Assembly (NCBI GenBank): GCA_001414485.1
Contig: LLEY01000013.1
Coordinates: forward strand, 372,001 to 436,000
Direction of reading: 5' to 3'
Length of the DNA: 64,000 bases
From: Calycina herbarum
Taxonomy: Eukaryota > Ascomycota > Leotiomycetes > Helotiales > Pezizellaceae
Part shown: positions 1 through 13,240 of the stretch, piece after piece
Layout: every line of letters starts with the position of its first letter
How positions within the stretch are numbered: position 1 is the stretch's first letter
Translations under genes and position numbers: made by a program
The notes under the pieces: generated by a model
Seen by the model: only the letters and a program-made list of their open reading frames with translations
Database searches by the model: none
Told to the model about the DNA's origin: nothing

Positions 1-975
1 GTTGTAAAATGTCAGCACTCGATCGCTGTGGGTTTAACATATTTTCGAGGTGATATATGTCTGTACACTGTGGTTAGTTCTAGATTCCTTCATACTGGTA
101 GGTGCCTTGCCTCCGACATAGAATCGAGGAACCATATAAGTAAACTTCTTGACCTTGGTGCGGATATCTCGCCGCAACACGATCTCCTGAAGTGTTTCAA
201 ATTCGGTCGGAGAGAAACGAATTGTCACGCGCGAAAACAAATGCTCAAGGCAATGCGGCCAGTTTGAAAAGTCTCTGCAAACAAGCCTCTAAGAACAAAA
301 TCAGCAAAAAACATATCAAAAAGAAATTTCGCAATATTGGCGGGGTACACGAAACTTGGTGTATAGAATGACAAGTAAAGCACCTAGGAGTACAGTCCAA
401 GTGATGCCTTCTCAACCTTGTAAGAAAGAATAACAAAACTGCCTGACCTCAAACACAGAATTCGATGCTGATTGTGGGATTTCCTTAGCACTTGCCACTT
501 GGAAGGAGATGTAAACATGTTTCTTTCAGGGAAATATAGAAAGGGAAGTAAGAGATACAGAACCTACAAAAGATTTAAGTGGATTGCCATTTTCCTCAGA
601 TGGGGGCCTGGGTTCCTTGTTTTCCGAGAAGCTCTCAAGACTGAGTGTACTTCTATTTTCGATCAACTTCTGCTCTTTCGGCCATGCTTTCCGGGGTGCA
701 AGATATTCCACAATCTTGTCAACAAGCTCAGCTGGAAGCTTCAAAAACGTGGGCCGTGGCTCAAATCTCAGCCGATAAGCGTTGTTCCATTTACGGTTCA
801 CCTGTCGGAAGCTCAGAACATCGGATAAATAGGTAGCAGGAAGAACAGAAGCGAGTTCTTCAACGGTCATGGGGTTATCCCGACCACCTATCGGCTGCCC
901 ATTTCCACACAAGTAAACAAGGATTTGATCAAGAACGTTGAAAGAAAGTCGGTGAATCGCCACCGCGTGCGCCAT
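1..975 (-). CDS. F-box domain protein, 3' part outside the window
   Basis: The gene begins at 975 and runs off the left edge. The first exon (975 to about 555) encodes an N-terminal helical region and, near residues 75-95, an F-box-like stretch FLKLPAELVDKIVEYL. A later exon (about 280 to 70) continues in a frame containing CRDFSNWPHCLEHLFSR and FTYMVPRFYVGG, a signature of a large fungal F-box family. The splice sites between about 555 and 285 are uncertain; a small middle exon near 510-430 is possible. F-box proteins of this type are substrate adaptors of SCF ubiquitin ligases, but no substrate can be inferred. The start is the ATG at 975, after which the reading frame stays open for 149 codons. 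The 3' end is missing only because of the window boundary. Confidence 0.7.
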
Positions 976-3900
976 CTTGAGCTGTAAATGCCGTGCTTTG
1001 AAAATCTGGACCTAGTCAGCAATGGTTGGACTGCGATATTGACATATTTACCAATTCCGTTTGGAAACCGAAGGATCTTTGAAGATGGGCTCGAGATGCT
1101 CTTTATATCCCCTCGACCGATTGACGAAAACTTGACAAGAATTTTGTAAAGGAGGGAAGGGAAATATGTCAACGTACCAACAGAGCTCTGGGGTTTCAGA
1201 ATACGCCGGGAAAAGAGAGGGTTCTGTTTGGCGTGCTTGATGACCTCCATGAGGGAGAGGAGAAGAGAGAAGCAACTCCGGGATTCGAGAGCAAGGTGGA
1301 TGCCAGCAGACACACTACCTATATGGCTTCCTTATAAGTGTGGCGGTCCTCTCCTGCGGGATTTATGCATCCAGTTCTCACGAGGCAGAGAATGGGTTGG
1401 TCGGGGAAGAGGAATGTCGCAGGAGGGCTGATGATTTCAGAACAACTCGCTGTGGGATCCATGAAACCCTGTCCTTACCTCTCTCGACGGTGCTGCCCGA
1501 AATGCACCTCCCGCAGAAAAAAGGGGTCATGTGATTATAAAAGGAGGATTTGGCGCCTTTCCATTCGATGGTTCTCAAGTATAAATGCAGGTGAGGCCGG
1601 GGTGAGGATTTGGTTGGCGCATATATGTTAATGGCCACTGCGGGCGGACGTCAACTGCAGCTGTCGAGACAAAACTCAACAGACACCCAGAACGAATCAA
1701 AAATGGTTGACGGCTGACTAAGGCGCCTCGCCAAGCGGAAGTCTTTTTTTGCTTCAGTATATGCATGGAGACTTGTGAATGGAAATGGACACCAGCCCGT
1801 GAAGGTTGCTTTGAACGGCAAGTAAACCCCCGTGGTATTGAGGGGAAGCCAGATCGGTGGGATTGCTCATGATTGATCTGCGTTCAGAGCACTTCTCGGC
1901 TAATCGTTGGCTTCCCGCTCGATCCCCAGCAGGGGTGGAGGGAACTTGAGCTTCTGGTTCTTCCAGGTTCCAACAAAACACGAGGAATCGAATGAAAACT
2001 GTGCGAACATACTGAAACAATTGGATCTGCGCCCCCTTTCTTGTTCTAGCATTGATGGAACACTTACCCGAGGGGACTGGCCTTACATGAATTCTCCACC
2101 CCTGCTTCCTCTCAACTATATCATCAATATCAATGGCAAGCAAAAACAGGATAAGAAACCAGATTAACCCTTGAAAACTCGATCGCTCTATACTCCATGA
2201 AAAAACAGACTGAACCCAAGGGAAGATGTCTGAGAAAAAGCCATCACCAACCCCATGTCGGAGAAAATCGATGCTGTCTTAGAACGGAGGTTCGATATCT
2301 TGGTCGCATGAATTATAGAAGGTGGTGTGCTTAAGAGTACCCCTGCAAGGATATCTGTCGTCGACATGTTCCTCTTAAGGACGGTATGCGTGCGTGGCCG
2401 AGTACAGAAGCAGTCTTGAGTTGTTGTCGGGTTGCTGCAAGAGTCCCGGACTTATCACCAAGTCTGTATCTCACCCTCAAACGGGATTCCCGGTGACGAG
2501 AAAACGGATCAAGCCATAACTCAGGCGTAGCCCTTTCTAATGCCGGCATGGCTCACCCGAAATTTGCGGTCTATTGCGTATTATCGAATAGCAGTTTCCC
2601 CTCCTGATCCAATACTTGCTGAAGAATATGATCGACGACTCCCGGAATTTCACGGGGAAAGGTTCTAGAATGTCTCAATCAACCCAGGGTTAAAATTTTA
2701 ACCCGGTATCCAAGACCAACGGGTGACGGGTGAGCGGGAAATAGGCCGGGGGTTGGATTATGACTTACATCAAAGCATTATGATCATTATCGCCCGGATG
2801 AAGGCAAAAGATATGACAGCTCCTTCGACAAAACTCACTTGGATGGCGGCAGGTCGACATTAAAAGCGGCAGTAAATATCTGGTTGTTCTACCAACGACT
2901 TTAGGATAATTGACTTTGTAATTGTTCTAAAACATTTGGGTCAATATTTCAAATTGTCCCAAGTGTTTAGAATAATTATTTGAATTACCCTAAAAGGTTG
3001 GAACAATGAGAGCTAGGTAGGCAGGTACGAACCAGAAGACTCCGTATTTCCCGCCGCTTTTTCGCGATGTCCTTCGCGGCAAACAAGAAGTGCGGTGCTT
3101 GCAGAGGAGCAACCTCACCCTGCCATCACTTGACAGCTGGAATGGTCACCCGCAGCATTCCCGGAGCATCATCCGTTTACTAGAGCTTCTTGGAAATGCT
3201 GTGCATATGCAAATATTGTGATATTCTGCAACTGCAGGTCGAATCACAATTCGAAAGAAAGGAAGAGGCGCGGTGTGCGTCTGTTTGACCACACCTCTGC
3301 CTTACCAAGTCAACGACGTCTCGGCCCGCACCCGAGCGTACGTGCGCAAAGCAACGAGATCATTTCCAGCATGCTAGCATGAGAGTTGAAGCGAGGGGGC
3401 GACTGGACTGGTTCGATTGAACCAGGCAAAATACAGTGTGTGAAGGAATTGGGTATGCGGGTGCATGTTAAGCGCCCGTCGAAGACTCTGATCCCACCAG
3501 TTATGCGATCCAACGGCACAGAGCGTCTATCAATTTTTCTCCTCCTCTCCTCACTGGAAGGCCTTCAGGCGAAATGGCGGCGAGACCGTAATCCAACCTC
3601 GAACCCCCACCCCTCCAAAGAATCTCAGCCAGCGCAGCGTCACCTACCCCCCTAACAATCTTAGCTAGCGCAGCAACATCAGGTGACACCCCCAGCGATT
3701 CGCCTTCGACAACGAAAAAGTGTGTATATAGGAGGGCACTCGGAGTACCTGGGCATTGAGAATGAGGGTGGTGCCGTGATTAGGAAATATATCTCGCTTT
3801 CCAACTTTCTAATACAATTTTGTATTACCCCAAGTGAAAGAGAACTGTCCCTTTACAGGATACGTAATTGAAAGGTGCCCTGGAAATAGAACAGAAGGTG

Positions 3901-4339
3901 TTGGTCAGCTTATGGTTTGCTAAACCTGGAAGTTGTGGCGTTCTGCACTGCAGGTCAACTTGAAACAAGAAACAATTCAAAACGCTGGACGCGAATCACA
4001 AAAAATTTGAACGGTATCCCCAAAACGCCTTGATGATTAATTTTATAATAACAATCCGTTGAACAATTAGAACTCAAGCCAAGGCATAAATTTCACACCC
4101 TACAAGCCTATCCAGGCCACCAGAAGTAATATCCACACCAAAGAATCCTTCCAGTCATCTATCGTTAAGCATTACTCGCACCAGGTGAAGCACTTTCGGC
4201 CGTGGGCATTGAGAGAGACCAACATCAAACTCCCCAACTCCTCGCTGCCAATCCAAACCGCTAAATGCAATATGGAATCGTCCTTGATATCTTACCATTC
4301 ACTCTTTGAAGCCCGAGTGTTTTTGATGACATTCGTTAC
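976..4339. other. gene-free intergenic region with one inverted-repeat element
   Basis: No ORF here has a recognisable domain or plausible splice structure. The stretch contains the inverted-repeat element at 2852-3072 and a short perfect palindrome CTGGTTC-GATT-GAACCAG near 3409-3426. It is otherwise unremarkable. Confidence 0.6.
2852..3072. mobile_element. MITE-like element with terminal inverted repeats (copy A)
   Basis: The left end begins GGTCGACATTAAAAGCGGCA. The right end, read on the minus strand, begins GGACATCGCGAAAAAGCGGC, giving imperfect terminal inverted repeats about 30 bp long around a 160 bp AT-rich core. There is no coding capacity. The core around 2900-3000 (actttaggataatt, gttctaaaaca, ttagaataatta) recurs at 44,595-44,695. 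The end motif AAAAGYGGCAGTAAA recurs at 26.39, 44.10 and 44.32 kb. This matches a non-autonomous DNA transposon family; the superfamily is not identifiable by eye. Confidence 0.65.
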
Positions 4340-6189
4340 TTAACGGATAGTCATTTGCTTAACCATATCAGCCTTTGCTGAGGAACTAGATGCACCTGCG
4401 GAGGAAGAAGCACCGGCCTTCTTCTCGAACACCTTCCAGAACTTCAAGCTCTCATCGGCAGCTAAAATAGAGAGTTAGTAAGAGACGGTGATAAATGGGA
4501 CAAAAAAAACTTACCAGCAGTAGCCAACATTTGACCATCTGGGCTGAGGCAGCTGTGAAGGACTCTGGTCTCGTGTGCTGGAATCTCAACGTTGCGAACC
4601 AAGGTTGGGTAGCTCCAGATGCTGATTGAGTTGTCTGGGAATCCGCTGGTGCTGACAATCTCACGGTAGTGAGGGCTCCATCGGAGGGAAGTGACTTGAG
4701 AACCGGTATCAATGCTGTTGACACGAGCTCCAGTAGTGGTGTTCCAGAAGTGGATGTGACGATCGTAAGATCCACCACCAGTAGCGAGCACGTTTGGTTG
4801 CCATGGGCACCAGCTAAGAGCCTTGACTGCTGCCTTGTGGTTGGTCTTTGTGAACTTTGGTACTGCTAAAGAGCGAGCATCCCAGATGGAAACCAGGTTG
4901 TCGTTACCACCAGTTGCCAACTGAGCACCATCGGCACGCCACTCGAGACCACAGACTTCCGATGTGTGGGAGACAAGCTCGGCAGTCTTGTGTTGGGCGA
5001 TTCTTACATCGTGGTTGAAGACGAGACCGGATCGGGCACCGGTAGATAGAGTGTGCTTGTTCCAGCCCATGACACCAACTCTGGTATCGTGACCATGCAT
5101 GCTTCGGAGCTTGGTTCCCTCCTCGACGTCCCAGATTTGCACTTCTCCTGTTCCGAGACCAACACTGACATATGCTCCGTCACCGGACCACTTGACACTG
5201 CTAACATATGTGTCTGGGCTAGTCTCAAGAAGGGAGCTGACGGTTCCAGATTCGGCGGACCAGACGTAGACATTTCGCTCAAGGCCAATGGCGACCTGGT
5301 TGCCAGAAGACCAATCAAGAAGGTTGAGATAATAGTCATCAACGAGACCTGGGGCATCGAGAACACGTTCTGGTGCAGTTGCAACACGGCGTCTGAATTG
5401 GGCTGATGCTGCATTGGCATTCTTGATAGGTCTGTTGTATTGGGAGCGAAGGTCCACTGGCTTAGATGACTCCGGGGGAGCGGGCTTGAATGCAAGAATA
5501 CGTTGGTTGAGAGAAACACCACAAGCAGATGCTAATGAGTCTTGGTAGGCAACGGTGTTGGGTGATGGGCGGGAATAGGTGGAAGGCTCGTCGTCGTCGT
5601 TCAAAGATAGCGAGCCAAGAGCGGCGAGAGCATCATCGGCAGCAGAAGCGAGAACAGCGGAGTTCTCTCCTGAACTGGTCTTTGGTCTTGACTTCTCTCC
5701 GAGATCAAGCTTGCCGGAACCGACAGTAGCAATGGCTGAGCTAGCTGTTCTGTTTGGGATAAATCGATCTCCATAGGACAAGGTTGTCTTGGTGGACTTC
5801 TGGCGAAGTGGTCCTTTTCTTGATCGGCTGCTGCTGGGGGTTTTGCACCCAGTACCAGTAAGGGTAAAGTCGGATACACCGAGTTCAAGTGCGCGGCGAG
5901 GAGTCTGAACGCCCTTGGCGATGTTTGATTTTGGCGAATCGCGGTGGGATGTTCTTGAGGCCGACTTTTGGAAGTGTGATGATAAATTTCCACCGTATAC
6001 TGACTTGGTAGCCACTCTCTCGTTGTCCAATGTCTTTCTCTCTGGGGTGAAAGGAGAAGAGTTGTTGTTGTTGACCATTGCCGCAGTGCGGGTACGAGGA
6101 GAAGGAGTCAAAGGCATACGGCCGCCAGCGGTACGTGTGGAGAAAAGTCCCATATGGGACTTCATCGGGGTTGACACTGAAGTTGCCAT
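4340..6189 (-). CDS. CDC20: APC/C activator CDC20 (Slp1/Fizzy), WD40 protein
   Basis: This is the activator and substrate-recognition subunit of the anaphase-promoting complex and target of the spindle checkpoint. There are two exons: 6189-4515 and 4461-4340, with a 53-bp intron (GTAAG...TTTTAG). The protein is 598 aa. An unstructured N-terminus of about 280 residues is followed by seven WD40 blades. The C-box DRFIP lies at residues 141-145, and RILAFKPAPPESS precedes the propeller. The blade sequence VCGLEWRADGAQLATGGNDN and the WCPWQPNVLATGGG segment are of CDC20 rather than CDH1 type. The extreme C-terminus ends in Ile-Arg, the IR tail that docks on APC3. The start is the first in-frame ATG. 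Upstream DNA up to the divergent Kelch gene contains unusual TCGATATATCGA palindromes. The assignment is very secure. Confidence 0.95.
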
Positions 6190-6884
6190 GTTGCAATATC
6201 AGTTGGGATCTCGGTCGAAAGACAAGTCAATGTATCGATCGATGATAAGAGGTTCGGTATATCGAACGAGCTCCAAGAGACTCAACCTAATGGTTCCTGG
6301 TAGTGGTGTTTGGTTAGTAGATTCGTAGTTGTGCTCGATATATCGAAGTGCCTTCGTGAAGAACACCGGTAAGTCGGATGACGATCGACGGCGGTAACTG
6401 GTACAGCGGAAAGATCTAGTGGACTTGGGAGTATTCTTGTATGAAGGAGGAATGATGTGTGTATGTGTGCTATTAAGCAGGAGGAGGAGGAGGAGGAGTT
6501 GTAGACGGGTAGAGGAGTGCGGGATTGTAGAGTGCAATGAGCATGAGGAAAGACGAGAGAATTCTTGGGCGAGGGCGAAGCTTTATTCTCCATGTTGACA
6601 GTGCTGGCCCGTGCCTCGTTGACGGGGAGATCGTTCTTGCCTCAGGAGTCCAAGTATGGGACCCGCTTTGGACCTTGTAAATGGCTTGGCGTACCTCGTT
6701 AGCGTTAGTCCAAGTGGGCAGCCCTTGGCGCCGATCTTTGAGTTATTCAAACCACCATCTCGAAGCACCTTGATACCCCTCGATACCTACTCCTACTGTA
6801 CAAACCCTCATCCATTCCGGCGATCTCGCGCTGGTTTGTTGTTGGCCCTGAGAAATTAGCATGCCGACATAGCTCACCGCAGCC
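6190..6884. promoter_or_regulatory. divergent promoter between CDC20 and the Kelch-BTB gene
   Basis: A 695-bp spacer separates two divergent starts. It contains the near-palindrome GTTCGGTATATCGAAC (6252-6267), the perfect palindrome TCGATATATCGA (6335-6346), an ATCGATCGAT run at 6235-6244 and a purine-rich GGAGGAGGA tract at 6479-6498. Function is inferred only from position. Confidence 0.45.
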
Positions 6885-9323
6885 ATGGTTCAGCAGCCGT
6901 CGACCCCGGGCGCGAGCCATTCCATCTTTGGTAGCGCCACTGGAACAGGGCAGCAATCCTCCTCCACCACGACAACCCACACCCAGCTTGCTACAACATT
7001 GGCTCATACCCCCAGTTCTGCGGCTTCGTCGAACAATACCTTCCTCATGCCAAACTCGCCAGTCAAAGGCAGAAGCAGTGGGGATGGTTACAGCTACCGA
7101 CCCAAGGTAACTAGGACTTTGGGCCAGCGGCCAGCCTGCTTGGTCAATGCCTCGGTCACTTACTGCGGAAACAATCAAATATATGCCTTTGGGGGATTTG
7201 ACCAGTACACCGACGAGGTTTACAACCATGTTCTACGCCTCGATATGGTCAGTCACCAGTGGAGCCTGGTCGACAATTATGGTGATATTCCAGGCGTGCG
7301 AATGGGTATATCTTTTTATTTCCCCATTGGACCTTTTTGTACTAACATTGAATTGTAAGGCCATACCGCAACATTATACCAAGGCGATAAACTCCTGATT
7401 TTTGGTGGTGAAAACGAACACCGAACATACCTCGCAGACCTTATAATCTTCGATCTCAAGACCGCCCACTGGACCCAACCTGCCGTTTCTGGACCTATCC
7501 CGAAAGGACGTGCAAGACACGCAGCAGTTCTTCATGATGATAAGCTTTTCATAGTCGGTGGAATCACTGGTCACAACAATTATGTTCTTGATGATATCTG
7601 CTACCTCGACCTGAAAACATTCACCTGGTCACGGGCGTGGCGCTTCGTAGGCAGATTCGACCATTCGGCTTATTTATGGGGAGATAGAGTTTGGGTGTTT
7701 GGAGGATTGAGCGAGGATATGGATAAGATTGGTGACATCTGGTGGTTGGATCTAAAAGGAAGCCCGGCATTTGATTCCCCTCCCCCCTTTGGCTCTCTTG
7801 ATAGACAAACAGCACTCGGCCGAATGGGTGGATCTTCACGACCCTCATTTTCTATGCCCTCAACACCAGCTGTTGGAAGTACAGGCTATGCTGCGAATTC
7901 AAGCAGCGCCCAGGTCAATCCACCGTCATTTCAACTAACCAGTTCCCCGCCTATGGCACCTGGCTCGATATCTTCCTTGAAATTCATGTCCGGAGCCAAT
8001 GTACCTGCTCAGGGATCTGGCATGCATTTCCACGCTTACACAGCAGGTACTCTAATTGACTTTGTTACTCCTGCTGCTACGATCAACTCACAAGAATGTT
8101 CTCTATCAACATTGGATCTCGATACCCTGCGTTGGCAAAAGCTTGCAGAAGGACGTGAGATATTCAAACCAGGTTTCCGCTGGCACTACTGTACCATGAA
8201 TGAAGAGGGCACCAAGGCTTGGCTACTAGGCTGTCCTACTGAACCAAATACGACAGACTTCGGACCAGGTGGGTTTGAAGAATACCTCAGGTTCGTCTTA
8301 ATCATGCTCTATTTCCCAATTGCACACTAATGAGGCAACAGTGACATAATGGAAATTGATCTTCGGCGTTACGGATTACTGGGGAATAATTTCTCACATG
8401 AATCAAGAACAGAGACATCACGCATACCATCCGCTGATCGAATTGTTGTTCAGGCCTCGAAAGGCTTAGGACAAGATCTGGCAAAACTTTTCAATCAACC
8501 CCCGGAGGCTGGAAGCGGCACCGACTTTACCATTACTGCACTGAAGGATGGCGACTGGGATGAAGATGATATAATTGGTACCAGCACTCATGACCATGAG
8601 CAAGACACGTGGTTGTCACCAGACGCATCTACTTCACCACCTATCTACGTTCACAAACTCATCCTACAGGCTCGTTGGCCTCATTTTGCCCGACTCTACA
8701 ATGCCCAAATGGCGGAATTTCACACCAAGAGGATGCACATTCCAAGCCCATACACAGTAGTTAAAGCATTCTTGTACTACCTGTATACGGACAGTATTCA
8801 TCCTAAGGACTGTGGCGACCTGAATGATGTTGCCGGCCTGCTCGTATTATCAGACATGTACAATATTCCGCACCTTCGACTACTGTGTGTCAATCGCCTT
8901 TCCAAGGAACTTGATGTTGACCATGCTTGCATCATCTGGCATTGTGCAGGTATTGCGAATGAAGAGTGGCTTCGAAGATGCGCGGCAAACTTCTGTCTCC
9001 TTCATTGGGGTCGAGTTGTCCGGACTGAAGGATTCTTGAAATTGCCACGGCATTCGCTCGTTGAGCTTTCTCAGGAAATTGACATGGAGGGCCGTGTAGT
9101 CGGTGGTACGTTAGTTCCATACGTTGAACTCTTCTCTTCTCTTTCCTCTCTTAGTATATATAATTAACCCTCTCCCTTAGGCGAGGAACTAGAATATGTC
9201 GGCGGACTTGGAGGTGCGCGATTCGGGTTCGGTGGTGCTTCCAGAAAAGCCAGTATTGGCAGCAACCAAACGCAGCACATTGGATCCGAAACCGATGATA
9301 ACGAGGAAATGGAGATGACTTGA
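6885..9323 (+). CDS. Kelch-repeat and BTB protein, Mds3/Pmd1-like
   Basis: Four exons (6885-7305, 7360-8290, 8342-9105, 9181-9323) encode 752 aa. All junctions are GT-AG and frame-consistent. After a Ser/Thr-rich leader, Kelch blades span about residues 85-310 (IYAFGGFDQYTDEVYNHV, LLIFGGENEHRTYL, LFIVGGITGHNNYV, VWVFGGLSED). A low-complexity linker follows. A BTB/POZ-like domain covers about residues 510-650, with YVHKLILQARWPHFARLY and VVKAFLYYLYTD. The combination matches the fungal Mds3/Pmd1 family, which in yeasts act as TOR-linked regulators of sporulation and morphogenesis; the role here is by family only. The yeast proteins are much longer. The last exon is Gly/acidic rich. The Kelch-BTB call is secure; the Mds3 name is moderate. 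Confidence 0.85.
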
Positions 9324-10983
9324 TGAGGGTTATGCAAATTACGAATACAAAGTGGCGTTCAGGGACCCAAGAAATCTTGGCAGGGGCACAATCATTCGGA
9401 TATTTGCTTAGAGATGGAGGATTACATTTGGGGAGTTGGTTTCGGTCAGTCCTTGCTTGTGTTATCAAAGACATACCTTCACCAGCTTTCATCAGCTTTC
9501 GTAGTGAAATATAGCGTTTTTAAAATCATCCTTGGGGCTGCAAGATCCGCTGGGATCAGTAGTGAGTGGTATTATGATTTCCAGATAAGTGCTTATTTCC
9601 TGTTGGACGCGTTCTGCTCGACACCTCCTGTCGTCACCTCATTTTCAACCACAAAGCCCAACGAGGTACTGAGACCCTCATCTTATCCTAAAGAGCTTCC
9701 TGGTAGGCAAATCCAACAGCATTGGGACTAATCAGTGTCTGCTTGGGGAGACCTTCAACTATCTGAGAGAGTCTGGTGAGCGTAGGTGAATCGCGTTTTG
9801 CGAAACTGACAGCTCCAACAACTCACCTCGCAACCAACGCGACCCAAGAAGAAGAAAAAATTGCAAAAAGAATGTTACAGTACAGAGAATTACCTCCGCC
9901 AACACGACCCAAAGTCACCTTGAACTTAATCGAGGATGTTTTCGTCTAGCAAGGGATAGTAGCGGTAGCTCATTCTCTTGCGAGATGTACTTTTCTAATA
10001 ACCTTATCTAACCGTTTGAACTACGAGGGCCTTTTTATGCTGGTGGGACAATGCATTATTTGATGTTGTGTTGTCGCGAGAGGATGGTGGTGGGGCTGTG
10101 TTGTGGTGGTTGGTTGTTGGGTGTGAAGTGAGTTTTGGGAAACAGCGAGGGAGTGAAGAGTGAATAGAGCGGCAACGGCCTCAGAGATTCTGATTTGCCG
10201 CCCGAGGGACAGGATTTTGTCTCTGTCTATGCTGCCGACTTCTTTTGTTTTTGCTTAAGCTTTCCTCGTATGTTGCCTCTTGCGCCTCTTCCGAAGCTTT
10301 ACTGAAATACCAAGAAGTGTCAGAGTTACCTTCAAGTTGACAGCTATGAATATGGTACAGTTGACTTTTCTGTGTCAATATAGTTGGATTGCATTTTCTT
10401 GTGCTCCTAAAGTTGTTGCGCTTACGTTGTGATCATCCTTCTTTTGATTGAACGTCGGAAGAGGAGATTTAGAATTTTAGAGCACGAATTTGACCACCAA
10501 GTTTGGGAATGACTTGTTATTGTCAATAACCACTCAACCAAATTGTTAGAGGCGTCAACGACACCTTCCTAGATAGACCCTCCATCAATGCACAATGCGC
10601 CAGTAAAAATCGATAGTCTCACTAGCTAAACTGAAAGATATTACTTCTAACCTATGATCCAAATTATGTTGTACCGGTTCAAAATTGCTCTGTTATAGGT
10701 CCCCTTAAAAGATGTGAATTGACGCTAGCTACGGAAGAAAGTCGATATCTTTATAATTCTATGTTGAAAATTTACTTGCTATTGCCCTTTTCGAAAAGGT
10801 ATGAGAGGTCTAAAACTAAGCTGTTGAAGTTACTATAGATACCCCTGGATCATTAATATGAAGATTATCCAATCTAGTTCTATATCTTCTTGAGAACGTG
10901 GAACGGATTATACTATTATTGTATCCTGACAAAATCCCTCTCTCTTTTATTTACGTCCGGGGTAAACAGGGTTTGATATCACA
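9324..10983. other. intergenic region, no gene seen
   Basis: This is 1.66 kb between two plus-strand genes. There is a GT-rich stretch at 10080-10140 and otherwise AT-leaning unique sequence. No spliced ORF with a recognisable product was found. It probably holds the 3' UTR of the Kelch gene and the promoter of the DCAF7 gene. Confidence 0.5.
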
Positions 10984-13240
10984 ATGGAGTTGGGGTTGGT
11001 GAATGGCCTTGTTGTCTCCACTGAGCCGCCTAAACGACACCACATGCAACCTGATCCTGTACACCAAGCCCATTCAGTAAACGCGCTTACCCGACTAAAT
11101 CCATCCTCCATGCCAGGCTTTCACATCCGTAGCCATTCCCAGCAGAATGCACAGTCGCATTTGGGTGCCGCCTCTGGTATTTTGCAAGCAGCTCAGAATC
11201 TAGGGTCGATCGGTGCGCCAACAGGCAATTTAAACGCCCTCCGAACATACCCCCCCTCTGGTGATAGCGCGAATTCGACAACTGGGGGATATAGAAACAC
11301 CATATCGTCAACCTCTGGTCCTCCCTCCTCCACGGCACTGAGAAGCGCCCCTCTAAACCCGCCCCCGCAATTTAGCACTCGACACGAACATCAGACGAGC
11401 GAAGGCGCAGGCAGCATGGCTTCGCAACGAGGCGCTTTATCCCCACGGGATTATACTCCTGCGGGACCGCGGATTGGTATCGAACAATCTGCTCCAGAGG
11501 CAGGCCAATATCATAGTGGGAGTGGGCAATTACCAGGGTCACTACAGCCAGGTCGACCTGGCCCAATATCCGCCAACACAGCTCCCTCCGTTCCTACTGC
11601 AACTTCAAATATGTCGCAAGAGCAATATCCGACTCCCTCACGGTCTACAGGACTGGGCTTGACGCACAATTACACTCGATCAAGCCCGGCAGGCTTTGAT
11701 GGGCAGGGCTATGCTCCATTTGGTTCCACTACACCCGGCGGAAACGACTACACCTCCCCAACATCGAAATATGCTCCTCAAAATGCGCAAAGAACCGTTT
11801 CCAATACCCCGCTAGGTCTCGCAGATATTCGACCCCGCGCAGACTCTGGCCAGTCAGACAGTCCTGCTGGAGCAAATCCATATTCGTATGACGGTGCAAA
11901 TGCGGTGCCCACGAACAGCAATTACCTTGCGCCTTGGGCTATATATGCATTTGATTGGTGCAAATGGCCAGCTCAGGGTCGGGATGGAGGAAAGGTAGCA
12001 GTTGGAAGTTACCTAGAAGACGGGCATAACTTTGTAGGCAACTCAATTTTCCTATCCTTACTCTCCGCTAATTATTTGTTGCCATAGATTCAAATTCTCG
12101 ATTCCCAGATTACACCGACACAATCCGAATCATACACACCAGGGGCTCCAAAATATGGATTGGATTTTGTCAAGATTGCTGAAGCGACTCATTCATATCC
12201 AGTAACTCGTTTACTGTGGGAACCCCCTTCTTCGCAGAAGCAATCAACCGATCTGCTTGCTACCTCTGGAGACCACTTGAGGCTGTGGTCACTACCTTCA
12301 GAAACCCCGCTTGCTTCCCCAGGGAACTCGATCACTCGATCGGCAAACCATGGGCGAGATCAACCGGCTAGCAAGCTTACTCCTCTGGCCCTTCTTTCTA
12401 ACTCGAAAACACCCGAGCATACCGCGCCTTTGACCTCTCTTGATTGGAATACCGTTTCGCCAAGTTTGATAATCACGTCAAGCATTGACACAACCTGCAC
12501 AATTTGGGATATCCCAACATTAACAGCAAAAACCCAGTTGATTGCGCACGACAAGGAGGTTTTTGATGTACGATTTTGTGCCAATAGTGTGGATGTTTTT
12601 GTCAGCTGCGGTGCAGATGGTAGTGTTAGAATGTTCGATTTGCGAAGTCTGGAGCATAGCACAATTATTTATGAGCCTACTGCGAAAGACGACAAAGGTA
12701 TATTCTCCCAATTTACTGCTGACTTTTAATGCTTACAAATTTATAGATACAAGCCCTAGCGGTGGAAGAATAAGTCCTACATTGGCACAACAGACGATGT
12801 CATATGCCCCACCACTTCTGAGATTGGCTGCTTCACCGCATGATACTCATCTTCTCGCTACATTTTCACAAGATTCCAACATCATCCGTATACTCGATGT
12901 AAGACAACCCGGCCAGGCATTACTGGAACTCAGAGGGCACTCTTCATCGGTGAACTGCATTGAGTGGTCACCATCTCGAAGGGGAACTTTGGCTTCCGGA
13001 GCAGATGATTCACTAGTTCTCATATGGGATTTGTTGAGTCAAAGTACAGCTCTTGCACCTCCTGGACCAGCTTTGAATGGAGCACCAGCACCAGATAACA
13101 GTCGAGGACCCGCCTCGGCCTGGCAATGCGACTACGAGGTTGGGAACATAAGCTGGGCACCACATAGCGGGCTTAAAAACGATGGTTCGGAATGGCTAGG
13201 TGTCAGTGGCGGCCGAGGGATTTGGGGAGTGAAGATGTGA
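10984..13240 (+). CDS. WD40 protein of the DCAF7/WDR68/AN11 family with long N-terminal extension
   Basis: Three exons (10984-12033, 12088-12697, 12747-13240) encode 717 aa with clean GT-AG introns. Residues 1-325 are Ser/Pro/Gln/Gly-rich and unstructured. From about residue 330 (LAPWAIYAFDWCKWP) to the end the sequence follows the DCAF7/AN11 propeller: VTRLLWEPPS, HTAPLTSLDWN, SSIDTTCTIWD, KEVFDVRFC, VDVFVSCGADGSVRMFDLR, HSSSVNCIEWSP and a final ISWAP blade. DCAF7 proteins are scaffolds that bind DYRK-type kinases and act as DDB1-CUL4 adaptors; yeast has YPL247C. Plant and animal members are about 340 aa, so the extension doubles the protein. The start is the first ATG of the open frame. Confidence 0.88.

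Noticed and set aside
3409..3426. Palindrome CTGGTTC-GATT-GAACCAG, tRNA T-loop-like
   Set aside because: It is a simple inverted repeat; no other tRNA arms are present.
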